Assembly (NCBI GenBank): GCA_964390795.1
Contig: CAYMLQ010000007.1
Coordinates: forward strand, 1-52,033
Direction of reading: 5' to 3'
From: CAYMLQ01 sp964390795
Lineage (GTDB): Bacteria; Verrucomicrobiota; Kiritimatiellia; RFP12; UBA1067
DNA length: 52,033 nt
Shown here: piece after piece, positions 32,597 through 39,826 of the stretch
Layout of the letters: each line of letters begins with the position of its first letter
Position numbering within the stretch: the first letter of the stretch is position 1
Made by a program: the position numbers and the translations under genes
The notes under the pieces: model-generated
What the model was told of the DNA's origin: nothing
The model's input: only the letters and a program-made list of their open reading frames with translations
Databases searched by the model: none

Positions 32597-33409
32597 CTAG
32601 AAGCGTCCCATGGCCGCGAACTTGGCGTAGCGCTGCTCCACCAGTTTGTCCAAGGGGATCTTCTTGAGCACCGCCAGCGTGGCCAGCACGGCCTTCTTGA
32701 CCGTCGCGACCGCCGCCGCCATGTCCGTGTGCGCGCCGCCTTTAGGCTCGGGCACGATCTCGTCGATGATGCCGAGGCTCTTGAGCGAGTCCGCCGTGAT
32801 CTTGAGCGTCTCGGCCGCGAGCGCCGCCTTGGTGCCGTCGCGCCAGAGGATCGACGCGCAGCCCTCAGGCGAGATCACGGAGTAGACCGCGTTCTGCAGC
32901 ATCAGGATGCGGTCGCCGACCGCGATGCCCAGCGCGCCGCCGCTGCCGCCCTCGCCGCAGACCACCACGATGATCGGGGTCTTGAGCGTGGACATGAACT
33001 CGAGGTTGTGCGCGATGGCTTCGGCCTGGCCGCGCGCCTCGGCTTCGCTGCCGGGATACGCGCCGGGCGTGTCAACGAAGGTGACCACAGGCAAGTGATA
33101 CTTCTCAGCGAGGCGCATCAGGCGCATGGCCTTGCGGTAGCCCTCGGGGCTCGCCATGCCGAAATTGACCTCGATGTTCTCCTCCACGCCGCGTCCCTTG
33201 CGGTGGCCGATGAGCACCACCTTCTCGCCGCCGATGGTGGCGAACCCGCCGATCATCCCGCGGTCGTCGCCGAAGAGGCGGTCGCCGTGAAGCTCTACAA
33301 AATCGTCGCACAGCAGGCGGATGTAGTCCGCGATGTTCGGGCGCTCCGCGTGGCGCGCGATCTGCACGATATCCCAGGGTGCCAGTTTCTCTTGTGTTTT
33401 CTTAGCCAT
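32597..33409 (-). CDS. accA: acetyl-CoA carboxylase carboxyltransferase, alpha subunit
   Basis: A 270-residue subunit that, with AccD, transfers carboxyl from biotin to acetyl-CoA in fatty acid synthesis. Motifs: ARHAERPNIADYI, ELHGDRLFGDD, IGHRKGRG, NFGMASPEGYRKA, DTPGAYPGSEAEARGQAEAI and the oxyanion stretch GEGGSGGALGIAVGD, followed by SVISPEGCASILWRD. It is shorter than the roughly 319-residue Escherichia coli protein because the N-terminal helical extension is reduced. The start at 33409 (MAKKTQEK) was preferred to 33424. accD lies upstream on the same strand, separated by a small hairpin element, so the two carboxyltransferase genes form one unit; accB and accC are not here. Confidence 0.97.
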   Translation of the reverse strand: MAKKTQEKLAPWDIVQIARHAERPNIADYIRLLCDDFVELHGDRLFGDDRGMIGGFATIGGEKVVLIGHRKGRGVEENIEVNFGMASPEGYRKAMRLMRLAEKYHLPVVTFVDTPGAYPGSEAEARGQAEAIAHNLEFMSTLKTPIIVVVCGEGGSGGALGIAVGDRILMLQNAVYSVISPEGCASILWRDGTKAALAAETLKITADSLKSLGIIDEIVPEPKGGAHTDMAAAVATVKKAVLATLAVLKKIPLDKLVEQRYAKFAAMGRF

Positions 33410-33429
33410 AGAAAAGCATTCCATTTCAC

Positions 33430-33455
33430 GTAGGGGCAGGTCTCCGTGCCCGCCC
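33430..33455. repeat. 26-base dispersed hairpin element, copy 1
   Basis: An element beginning GTAGGGGC and ending CCGCCC, with 19 of 26 positions shared with the reverse complement of 41394-41419. It sits between accD and accA. It could fold as a short hairpin (GGGCA/TGCCC). Its plan (GAGGG or TAGGG, then a stem, then CC-rich end) also recalls the halves of the 11360-11507 element. Confidence 0.55.
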
Positions 33456-33463
33456 TTATGGTT

Positions 33464-34294
33464 TCAGAATCCCGCGTAACGAAGGACGTTCGCGAGAAAA
33501 GCCTTCATCTCTTTGCGCGGCACGATGTGATCCAAGAAGCCGTGCGCAAGCGTATACTCGGCGGTCTGGAAATCGTCCGGAAGCTTCTGCTTGATCGTCT
33601 GCTCGATCACGCGGCGTCCGGCGAAACCGATCAGCGCCTTGGGCTCGGCGATGTTCAGATCGCCCACCATCGCGTAGCTGGCCGAAACGCCGCCGGTCGT
33701 CGGATCCGTCAGGATCGAGATAAACGGCAGCCCCGCCTCTTTCACGCGGGCGATCGCCGCGCAGGTTTTGGCCATCTGCATCAGAGAGACGATGCCTTCG
33801 TGCATGCGCGCGCCGCCTGAGGCCGACACAATGATCAGCGGACGCTTCAGCGCGATCGCCTTCTCCGCAGCCAGCAGGATGCGCTCGCCCGTGCCGCTGC
33901 CCAAGCTGCCGCCCAGAAACCGGAAGTCCATCACGCCAAGCACCACGGGGATCTTATCGACTGCGGCGGTGCCGGTCAGCACCGACTCGCCCTCGCCGGT
34001 CTTGGCGACTGTCGCCTTCGCCTTGTCGGCGTACGTGCCGCTCGAATCCGTGAACTTCAGGGGATCGTTGAAACTCACCTCGGGGTTCAGCTCCTTGAAA
34101 CTGCCCGCGTCGGTCAGCAGCGCCACGCGCTCGCGGCAAGAGAGGCGGTCGTGATGGTTACACTGCGGACACACCTTGTCGGCGGCCCGCCACGCCGCTT
34201 TCGCGACATACGCCTTGCAGGAAGGGCACACGGCCCAGATCGCCTCGGTCGGCACGCGAACCGGAGTCTCGGCCGGCTTTTCAAACCATGACAT
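33464..34294 (-). CDS. accD: acetyl-CoA carboxylase carboxyltransferase, beta subunit
   Basis: A 276-residue zinc-containing carboxyltransferase subunit. The N-terminal zinc ribbon is CPSC...CPQC (about residues 23-45), and the crotonase-fold part shows FTDSSGTYADK, GVMDFRFLGGSLGSGTGERI, the oxyanion segment SASGGARMHEG and DPTTGGVSASYAMVGD, ending with GFAGRRVIEQTI. The start at 34294 (MSWFEKP) is the usual one for AccD and has AGGAG nine bases upstream. The leader before it contains an 8-base-pair hairpin (34328-34348) and a longer imperfect palindrome (34383-34419). Confidence 0.97.
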   Translation of the reverse strand: MSWFEKPAETPVRVPTEAIWAVCPSCKAYVAKAAWRAADKVCPQCNHHDRLSCRERVALLTDAGSFKELNPEVSFNDPLKFTDSSGTYADKAKATVAKTGEGESVLTGTAAVDKIPVVLGVMDFRFLGGSLGSGTGERILLAAEKAIALKRPLIIVSASGGARMHEGIVSLMQMAKTCAAIARVKEAGLPFISILTDPTTGGVSASYAMVGDLNIAEPKALIGFAGRRVIEQTIKQKLPDDFQTAEYTLAHGFLDHIVPRKEMKAFLANVLRYAGF

Positions 34295-34327
34295 AGTTAC
34301 ATTCTCCTGGGTCACTCGTTTCGATCC

Positions 34328-34348
34328 GCGCGTCCGCCAAGGACGCGC
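34328..34348. other. 8-bp hairpin in the accD leader
   Basis: GCGCGTCC and GGACGCGC form a perfect 8-base-pair stem around a 5-base loop, about 34 bases before the accD start. There is no following T-run, so it is not a standard terminator. It may be an attenuator-like structure or part of a dispersed element. Confidence 0.5.
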
Positions 34349-34382
34349 CGCGGTGGAACGGGGTTGACCCCTTTTTCGTTCA

Positions 34383-34419
34383 GTCAGAATGACAATATCA
34401 GAATATTTGTCACTCTGAC
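34383..34419. other. imperfect palindrome at the end of the 34410-34886 gene
   Basis: GTCAGAATGACAATAT pairs with AATATTTGTCACTCTGAC across a 3-base loop, with one mismatch and one bulge. It overlaps the last codons and stop of the small membrane protein gene. It could be an inefficient terminator or an operator in the accD upstream region. No T-run follows in either direction. Confidence 0.45.
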
Positions 34420-34886
34420 AAGTCCGACGCCAGACTTTTTACACGCTCGCCACCCGTACCCTCCGCTTTCACAAAGGGCTTGGAGGGCAGAAGGCTCTCG
34501 TGATACAGGGCGCGCGCAGCCGCATAAACGGCGAAACCGGCGCTGCACAGCACGACCGGCAACGCAGCCCACACATACGAGAACATGTTAAAAACAAACA
34601 GGTTCCACGCCGCCACCCAGAGGTAGCCCGCCGCCATGCAAAACAGAAACGTCCACGTCCAGCGCACGCTCGCCTGAAGCAGAACATGGGACAACAACGC
34701 CAGCAGCGCAAGGAACGGCGCAGAGACCCATGAGACGGTCGCCCCGTAGAGAAAGAGCGCTTTCAGCAGGCCAAGCCTGTTGCCGCCCGTGAACAGGTGG
34801 CGGAAATAGTAGAGATAGACGAAGACCTGCGGCACCAGCAGAATGACCGTCAGCACCTCCAAAGAGATCCTTTGCCATGCTTTCAT
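34410..34886 (-). CDS. four-helix membrane protein of unknown function
   Basis: 158 residues with hydrophobic helices at about 8-30, 42-70, 76-100 and 104-128, then a polar tail. No family recognised. Its start overlaps the lipB stop (ATGA), so it is translated together with lipB. It may be an inner-membrane protein, but the association with lipoate synthesis is not informative. Confidence 0.65.
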   Translation of the reverse strand: MKAWQRISLEVLTVILLVPQVFVYLYYFRHLFTGGNRLGLLKALFLYGATVSWVSAPFLALLALLSHVLLQASVRWTWTFLFCMAAGYLWVAAWNLFVFNMFSYVWAALPVVLCSAGFAVYAAARALYHESLLPSKPFVKAEGTGGERVKSLASDLSE

Positions 34887-35647
34887 CGCACCCCTCCCTC
34901 AGTATCGGAGCGTCCCTGAGTCCTATAACTTGAGCGCTGAACGTTGAGCGTTGAATGTTCGGCGTTCGGTGTTACCCCATCGCGTGTTCCCGCTTCGCTG
35001 GCGTCGGGCCCGTACCCGAACACCGAGCGGAACGCCTCGGCCACCCGCGCCTTCACCTCGCCCATCTCCAGCGCCCGCCCGAGCAGGCGGCTCAGTGAGG
35101 TCACGCCCGCATCGCGCAGGCCGCACGCGACAATCCCGCGGTAGTCGTCCAGCCGCGTGTTAACGTTGAGCGCGAAGCCGTGCATCGTGACCTGCCGCGA
35201 GACGCGGATGCCGAGCGCAGCCAGCTTGCTGTTCCCGGCCCACACCCCGCGGTTGCGACCGTCGCGCCCAGCCGCGACGCCGTACGACGAAACCGCCCGG
35301 ATCAGCATCTCCTCTAGCGCGCTCACATACTCGAGCACCCGTAGCCCGGCCTCGCCGAGATGGATAATCGGATAGCCCACGAGCTGACCGGGGCCGTGAT
35401 AGGTCACGTCTCCGCCCCGCGAGGTGACCGCCCGTTCGATGCCGGCCTGACGCAACGACGCTTCGGAGTACAGGATGTTGCCCTCGGATGCCGAGCGCCC
35501 CAGCGTGTAAACCGGCCGGTGCTCCAGCAGCAGCAGCGTGTCGGGAAGCTCGCCCGCCACGCGCTGGGCATGCAGACGCTCCTGCAGCGCAAGCACGTCG
35601 CCATACCCCGCATCACGCCCCAGGTCGGTGACCACAAGTCCGCGCAT
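34883..35647 (-). CDS. lipB: octanoyl-[acyl-carrier-protein]:protein octanoyltransferase, with repeat-derived tail
   Basis: A 254-residue enzyme that moves octanoate from ACP to lipoyl domains, the first step of lipoic acid synthesis. Family motifs are LLLLEHRPVYTLGR, the RGGDVTYHGPGQLVGYPI block, MHGFALNVNTRLDDY and GIVACGLRDAGVTSL, with the catalytic Cys in the last. Conserved sequence ends near VFGYGPD; the final 35-40 residues (TPNAEHSTLNVQRSSYRTQ) come from a six-unit heptamer array at 34932-34973 and are not part of the family. Start 35647 (MRGLVV) was chosen over 35668. Its stop overlaps the start of a membrane protein gene. lipA is not in the window. Confidence 0.95.
   Translation of the reverse strand: MRGLVVTDLGRDAGYGDVLALQERLHAQRVAGELPDTLLLLEHRPVYTLGRSASEGNILYSEASLRQAGIERAVTSRGGDVTYHGPGQLVGYPIIHLGEAGLRVLEYVSALEEMLIRAVSSYGVAAGRDGRNRGVWAGNSKLAALGIRVSRQVTMHGFALNVNTRLDDYRGIVACGLRDAGVTSLSRLLGRALEMGEVKARVAEAFRSVFGYGPDASEAGTRDGVTPNAEHSTLNVQRSSYRTQGRSDTEGGVR
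34932..34973. repeat. 7-base-period array, 6 units (lipB C-terminus)
   Basis: GAGCGCT, GAACGTT, GAGCGTT, GAATGTT, CGGCGTT and CGGTGTT. The array is read in frame as the extra C-terminal tail of LipB on the minus strand. Confidence 0.85.
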
Positions 35648-35670
35648 CCGTGCCTCTCTCCGAAACACAG

Positions 35671-35707
35671 AAGCCGGTCACCCTACTCGCGTACGATGAC
35701 CGGTCTT
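35671..35707. terminator. putative terminator after rpsT
   Basis: AAGCCGGTCA and TGACCGGTCTT form a 9-10 base-pair stem around a 16-base loop between rpsT and lipB. The T-run is short (CTT on each side), so termination efficiency is uncertain. Confidence 0.55.
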
Positions 35708-35735
35708 CAGAATAGGAACCACAGCCGCAGTCGCG

Positions 35736-35999
35736 TTAGGCCAACTTCGACAGGCTGGTCGCCACGCGGGATTTTTTGCGATTGGCGTTGTTCTTAGGGA
35801 TCACGCCCTTCTTCGCCGCCTTGTCCAGCTTCGAGGTATACGCGGAAAAAAGCTTCGTAGCCTCCTCCTTGTTACCCGACGCGATCGCCTCCAGCACCTT
35901 TTTGCGCGAGGTCAGCACGCTGCTCCTCACCGACTTGTTACTCAGACGGTTTTCCTCGGACTGCTTCGCACGCTTGACTGCACTCTTGATATTCGCCAT
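35736..35999 (-). CDS. rpsT: 30S ribosomal protein S20
   Basis: An 87-residue basic helical protein that binds 16S rRNA early in 30S assembly. MANIKSAVKRAKQSEENRLSNK at the N-terminus and KAAKKGVIPKNNANRKKSRV near the C-terminus are family signatures (quoted in part). A strong AAGGAG site lies before the ATG. It has its own promoter at 36048-36075 and a possible terminator downstream, so it is probably a single-gene unit, as in many bacteria. Confidence 0.98.
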   Translation of the reverse strand: MANIKSAVKRAKQSEENRLSNKSVRSSVLTSRKKVLEAIASGNKEEATKLFSAYTSKLDKAAKKGVIPKNNANRKKSRVATSLSKLA

Positions 36000-36047
36000 G
36001 AAACGGAACTCCTTAATGCTCTTTTTAGGGATGCATGAAAGTGATAC

Positions 36048-36075
36048 ATGATACCTAATCTGACGGCTGGGTCAA
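36048..36075 (-). promoter_or_regulatory. sigma-70-type promoter of rpsT
   Basis: On the minus strand TTGACC (36070-36075), a 16-base spacer and TATCAT (36048-36053), each matching five of six consensus positions, about 48 bases before the rpsT start. Confidence 0.65.
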
Positions 36076-36091
36076 CTCTGAAGCATAAAAA

Positions 36092-36421
36092 TTATGCGCC
36101 GAGCGCCGCGTCGATGGCTTTGACCAGCGCATCGCCCCGCTGCAAGCCGACAAACTGCTGCACGACCTGCCCGTCTTTAAAGACGTAAATGGCGGGAATG
36201 CTCTTCACCGCATACCGCACGGCGAGATCGCGCGCCACGTCCACATTGACCTTGGCGACCTTCGCGCGGCCCGCCACAGCCGGGATCACCTGCTGCTCCA
36301 AAATCGGTGTCTGCATCTGGCACGGACCGCACCAGGTCGCCCAGAAATCCACAAGGGTCACACCTTTCGCGATGGTCGCGTCGAAATCCTCACCCGTAAG
36401 CTCCAATAAATTACCAGCCAT
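36092..36421 (-). CDS. trxA: thioredoxin
   Basis: A 109-residue thioredoxin that reduces protein disulfides in the cytoplasm. The active site is WCGPC at residues 30-34 in FWATWCGPCQMQTP, and the cis-Pro is in VKSIPAIYVFKDG. Length is normal. Cys31 and Cys34 are present, and no signal peptide is seen. A very good ribosome-binding site (AGAGGAGG) lies before the ATG. A promoter is visible upstream at 36448-36476. It is divergent from the Tad pilin genes. Confidence 0.95.
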   Translation of the reverse strand: MAGNLLELTGEDFDATIAKGVTLVDFWATWCGPCQMQTPILEQQVIPAVAGRAKVAKVNVDVARDLAVRYAVKSIPAIYVFKDGQVVQQFVGLQRGDALVKAIDAALGA

Positions 36422-36447
36422 ACGAAACCTCCTCTTTAACTGTGAAT

Positions 36448-36476
36448 ACTATACCCCGCGCCCCGTCGTGTTGCAA
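36448..36476 (-). promoter_or_regulatory. sigma-70-type promoter of trxA
   Basis: Minus strand TTGCAA (36471-36476), a 17-base spacer and TATAGT (36448-36453), about 27 bases before the trxA start. Confidence 0.55.
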
Positions 36477-36553
36477 GTGCGATGTCGTAAATTGCTGCGT
36501 TTGGCCCTGATTGTGATTGCGCCTCCCATTCCGGCTTTGTATGATATGAAGCG

Positions 36554-36736
36554 ATGTTAAACCTGTCGAACAGAACACGCAGAGCCGGCAGCCCCAGGTC
36601 GGGTCAGGTCATGGTGGAGTACGTCGTCGTTTTTCTGGCGATGCTCGCCGTCGTTTCGGCTCTCGCGCTTTTCCTGTATGCCGTCAGGCAACAATCGAAT
36701 CGGACGCTGGACTTAGTCGCCTCGGAATACCCCTAG
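36554..36736 (+). CDS. Flp-type small pilin or pilin-like protein
   Basis: 60 residues with a basic leader (RTRRAGSPRSG) and the class III prepilin signature SGQVMVEYVVVFLAMLAVVSALALFL, where cleavage would occur between Gly and Gln and the Glu five residues on is present (RSG/QVMVEY). A prepilin peptidase of the CpaA/TadV type would process it. A possible promoter (TTGCGC 36517-36522, 17 bases, TATGAT 36540-36545) ends only eight bases before the ATG, so the transcript could be nearly leaderless. It opens the Tad locus and is followed by a second pilin. The C-terminal part is short, so it may be a minor pilin. Confidence 0.7.
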   Translation: MLNLSNRTRRAGSPRSGQVMVEYVVVFLAMLAVVSALALFLYAVRQQSNRTLDLVASEYP

Positions 36737-36776
36737 GCCGCCAGCGCCGATGTGGCACACACCACGGGAAATCAGC

Positions 36777-37019
36777 ATGAAAAAACGCTCCAAAAACCGT
36801 AGCGGTCAGACCATGGTCGAGTACATCATCATCGTGGTGCTCATCGCCATCACGCTGCTCGTCCTCTTCTCGCGCCTCAGCAAGGCCACCGGCAAGAAGA
36901 TCGCCGGCGCGACCTCCGCGCTCGACGCTGAAGTAGGAGCAGATGCCGCAGCTCTGGCAGAGGAGATCGACGAGAACAAGGTGCGAGACCTCGGCTCCAG
37001 CGGACCCACCACACCGTAG
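36777..37019 (+). CDS. Flp-type pilin
   Basis: 80 residues. The leader is MKKRSKNRSG and the mature N-terminus would begin QTMVEYIIIVVLIAITLLVLF, the usual Flp pilin hydrophobic segment with Glu at +5. The C-terminal half is Ala/Asp/Glu-rich and soluble. It is the best candidate for the major subunit of the Tad (tight adherence) pilus. The start at 36777 was chosen over 36750 because it gives the typical short basic leader; the ribosome-binding site (GGGAAA) is modest. It follows the first pilin by 40 bases and precedes the TadE-like genes. Confidence 0.8.
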   Translation: MKKRSKNRSGQTMVEYIIIVVLIAITLLVLFSRLSKATGKKIAGATSALDAEVGADAAALAEEIDENKVRDLGSSGPTTP

Positions 37020-37032
37020 CCCGGAATCCTGC

Positions 37033-37722
37033 GTGAAAGCCTTCGTCAGTCTGGGTAAGGCGCACGCCTCCGCGGCGCCAGATTCCCGCTGCAAAGGCCA
37101 GGCCATGATCGAATCGGTGTTCGTGATCATCCTGGCCTGCCTCTGCTTTCTCGGCATTTTCCAGTACGCGAACCTCTTCGCCTGCAAGACGGTGCTGCAG
37201 CATGCGGCAGCCCGCGCGGCCCGAGCACGAACCGTGGGCTTTAACCGGTGGATGGTCGAAAAGAGCGCGCGCGTCGCCGCCATCCCCGCCTCCGGGCGGC
37301 GTATCACCCCCGCCTCTTTCGGCGTCGACCCCGCCATCACCGCTGCGCTGCGCCATAATGGCGTGGGCGAGATCTGGGATCTCGCCCTGCGTTCATCCAC
37401 GCGTTCGCCCGGCACCCAAATGGAGGTCGCGCGCATCCCCGATTACATGGACAGCGAAAACGAAGGCACAGGACTGGCCATCCTCAACTACGAACTCTGG
37501 CCGGTGCTCATCCTGGCTCTCGACGAGCCGACAGACCTCGACGGAGCCACCCCGGGCACGCTCTGCGCGACCGTGAGCCAGCGCCACCCGCTCCTGATCT
37601 CCCGCAGAGCGCTAGCCGAAGGCGACCTGCGCGACGCCCGGGCGGGCGAAGTGCTCTCTCTTATGGGTGTTTTCTACATCGAAAGCCACTTCCCCCTCTA
37701 TTTGGAGGACGCCAACTGGTGA
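37033..37722 (+). CDS. TadE-like minor pilin
   Basis: 229 residues from a GTG start at 37033. A leader with SRCKG precedes QAMIESVFVIILACLCFLGIF, a class III prepilin segment with Glu at +5 as in TadE/TadF pseudopilins. The rest is a globular, probably external, domain. The frame opens upstream (36943), but that part overlaps the pilin gene, so GTG at 37033 is preferred. Its TGA overlaps the GTG of the next gene (GTGA). It may initiate or cap the Tad pilus. Confidence 0.75.
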   Translation: MKAFVSLGKAHASAAPDSRCKGQAMIESVFVIILACLCFLGIFQYANLFACKTVLQHAAARAARARTVGFNRWMVEKSARVAAIPASGRRITPASFGVDPAITAALRHNGVGEIWDLALRSSTRSPGTQMEVARIPDYMDSENEGTGLAILNYELWPVLILALDEPTDLDGATPGTLCATVSQRHPLLISRRALAEGDLRDARAGEVLSLMGVFYIESHFPLYLEDANW

Positions 37723-39233
37723 GCGCAGACGTCAGAGGCCGGAGATCGGAGATCGGAGATCGGAGGTCAGCGAGCAGCGAGCAACGAGCAGCGATCCGAC
37801 CGCTGACCTCCGCCTTCCGACCTCCGTCCTCCCGTTCCGGCCAGGCCATCGTCTTCCTCCTCCTGGCCTTTACCGCGCTGATCTTCGTGCTGCTCTTCAA
37901 CGTTGATCTCCACCGCATCATCCAGCGCAAAAACCAGACGCAGAACGCCGGCGATGCCGCCGCCCTAGCCGCCGCACGCTGGCAGGGCGCCACGATCAAC
38001 CTCGTCGGCGAACTGAACCTGCTCCACGTCCTCGCCCTCGCCAGCCAGTCGCCCTCTGCCGTGGAAGCCATCACCAACATGCAGGCGCGCCTCTGCTTTA
38101 CCGGCCCCATGACCGCTCTCTACGCGGCCCAGGTCGCTGCGAAGGCGAACCACATCTATGCCGACCCCGACATGACCGCCCTGCTCACCGAGCACGCCGC
38201 GACGGTCCGCTCGCAATACACCCTGCTCTTCGACGGCGAGATGCGTTTCCCCGAACCCTGGCCGGGAGCCTGGACCGAGTATGCCGACATGATCGAGCGC
38301 ATCGCCGCCGAGGGTGTTTCGGCCGGCCCTGACAACACCCAGTTCTTCACAGACCCCACCGCCGGCCACACGCTCTTCAATAAGGCTTTCTACGATGCCA
38401 TCGACGGCCGCAACTGGTGCTGGTTCTTCTTCCATGCCCGCCCGCTGTTATCCGATTACGCCGACTTCCACTCCTGGCCGGCGCTCCCTGTGAGCGACCC
38501 GGCGAACTACGCCGACAGCGAGATCTTCGGCGTCGGGCTGCATCCTTACGTCACGCCCATAAGCAGTCGGTTTTCTCCTGAGGCACTCGCTCGCCATATC
38601 ACCGACGCCGGGCTCGGCCCCATCACCGCCGCAGCCCTCGACACCAACACCGTGATGGACTCCTTCGAGACCTGGTATTTCTACGACACGAAAGAGTGGA
38701 CCTCGTGGACGCGCATCAGCCCCGACGGCGATGACAACTTCCCCATCACAGGACCGGTGCGCGCCGAATACGATTACGCCGGCGCCGACGCCGTCATCCG
38801 CGTCTACGCCGGCGTCGACCGCCTGACACCCGACCTTGCCGGCGGCAGCCGCAGCGACAAGGTTCTCTGGACCTCGGCAGCCAAGCCTTTCGGCTACCTC
38901 GAGACGGACATCGTGAAACAGCGGCCCGACTCGGCCGCCTCGTTTGTCCTCCCCGCCTTCCGCGACGTCCGGCTCATCCCCATCGATTCGGCCTCCGGCT
39001 CCGAAAACAGTTCGTCCGACATCGAGTGGGTGCGCCACATTAAAAATCATCTCCAACCCTACCTCGAGGTGGGACCCCAACCCTCGGAGTGCCGCTATTG
39101 CCGCGCGCTCGTCATGTGGGAGATCAAAGCCTTCCGCGACGAGGGCATCGCCTGGCTCGAAGTCAACAGCGGCTCCTGCCGCATCATCACCGGCGGCGGC
39201 GGGCGCGGCGGCGGCAGCCGGAGAGGACACTGA
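37719..39233 (+). CDS. TadG-like Tad-locus protein with repeat-derived N-terminus
   Basis: 504 residues from GTG at 37719. The membrane segment RSGQAIVFLLLAFTALIFVLLFNVDLH followed by QNAGDAAALAAARWQGAT is the N-terminal signature of TadG-type (Flp_pilus/Tad-like) proteins: QxxDAAALAAA after a hydrophobic helix. The +5 Glu is missing, as in many TadG. The first 37 or so residues (RSEIGDRRSASSEQRAA) come from a 91-base heptamer array and are not conserved. The long C-terminal region is external and ends in a Gly/Arg-rich tail (GGGGRGGGSRRGH). The overlap with the previous stop ties it to the pilus operon. Confidence 0.8.
   Translation: MSADVRGRRSEIGDRRSASSEQRAAIRPLTSAFRPPSSRSGQAIVFLLLAFTALIFVLLFNVDLHRIIQRKNQTQNAGDAAALAAARWQGATINLVGELNLLHVLALASQSPSAVEAITNMQARLCFTGPMTALYAAQVAAKANHIYADPDMTALLTEHAATVRSQYTLLFDGEMRFPEPWPGAWTEYADMIERIAAEGVSAGPDNTQFFTDPTAGHTLFNKAFYDAIDGRNWCWFFFHARPLLSDYADFHSWPALPVSDPANYADSEIFGVGLHPYVTPISSRFSPEALARHITDAGLGPITAAALDTNTVMDSFETWYFYDTKEWTSWTRISPDGDDNFPITGPVRAEYDYAGADAVIRVYAGVDRLTPDLAGGSRSDKVLWTSAAKPFGYLETDIVKQRPDSAASFVLPAFRDVRLIPIDSASGSENSSSDIEWVRHIKNHLQPYLEVGPQPSECRYCRALVMWEIKAFRDEGIAWLEVNSGSCRIITGGGGRGGGSRRGH
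37741..37831. repeat. 7-base-period array, 13 units (N-terminus of TadG-like gene)
   Basis: Units run GGAGATC three times, GGAGGTC, AGCGAGC twice, AACGAGC, AGCGATC, then CGACCGC, TGACCTC, CGCCTTC, CGACCTC, CGTCCTC. CGGAGGTCAGCG at 37761-37772 is the exact reverse complement of 37801-37812. The whole array is read in frame. Confidence 0.9.
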
Positions 39234-39235
39234 TT

Positions 39236-39826
39236 ATGTTAGAAAGCAGAAATCAGCGGTCAGCGGTCAGCGATCAGAAGACGACGGATCGCTGCCGGCA
39301 GCCCTCCCCCCGCTCCGGCCAGGCCGCCATCGAATTCGTTGCCGGCCTGCTGCTGCTGCTGATCCTCTTGACCGGACTCATCCATGTCAACCGCCTGGCC
39401 CACACCTCCCTCCTCCTGCACTCGGTCCTGCGCGGCATGGCGGGCGAGCATGCCATGAAGAGCGACGTCTCCGTGGCTCCCGACTACATTTCCGGCTGGG
39501 AGGCAGGCCCTGACGGCATCCGCTACACGGCCGATGACCAGCCGACCCGCAACGCCGCGCAGTTCTCCTCCACCCTCATCATGCTCACCGCTAATTCCGT
39601 CAGGTCGCCGAATGACTGGAGTTACATCGCCAATGACTCGCGTCTGCCCGTCTCCCAGTCCCGGCTCCAGTCCTCGCCTCTCATGGCCGCCGCACTCGGC
39701 TTCGTCCACGAGGAGGAAACCCTCCACGTGCCCGTCGATCCCGTCATCCGCCGACTGGTTTACGGCAAGGACGAGGTCGCCATCAAGGAAGAGGTCTGGA
39801 TGCCCCTCATGGGAGGGCTGTACTGA
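39236..39826 (+). CDS. TadE-like pilus assembly protein
   Basis: 196 residues from ATG 39236, two bases after the TadG-like stop. The segment RSGQAAIEFVAGLLLLLILLTGLIHVNRL is a class III prepilin/TadE signature with Glu at +5 (QAAIEF). As in the gene before it, the residues ahead of the signature (SRNQRSAVSDQK) derive from a heptamer array. The remaining 140 residues form an external domain without a known match. Its TGA shares a base with the next ATG (TGATG), so it is coupled to the gene at 39826. Confidence 0.78.
   Translation: MLESRNQRSAVSDQKTTDRCRQPSPRSGQAAIEFVAGLLLLLILLTGLIHVNRLAHTSLLLHSVLRGMAGEHAMKSDVSVAPDYISGWEAGPDGIRYTADDQPTRNAAQFSSTLIMLTANSVRSPNDWSYIANDSRLPVSQSRLQSSPLMAAALGFVHEEETLHVPVDPVIRRLVYGKDEVAIKEEVWMPLMGGLY
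39251..39278. repeat. 7-base-period array, 4 units (N-terminus of TadE-like gene)
   Basis: AATCAGC, GGTCAGC, GGTCAGC and GATCAGA, read in frame ahead of the prepilin signature. Confidence 0.8.

Noticed and set aside
37741..37831. CRISPR array
   Set aside because: Units of 7 bases with no spacers; no cas genes in the window.
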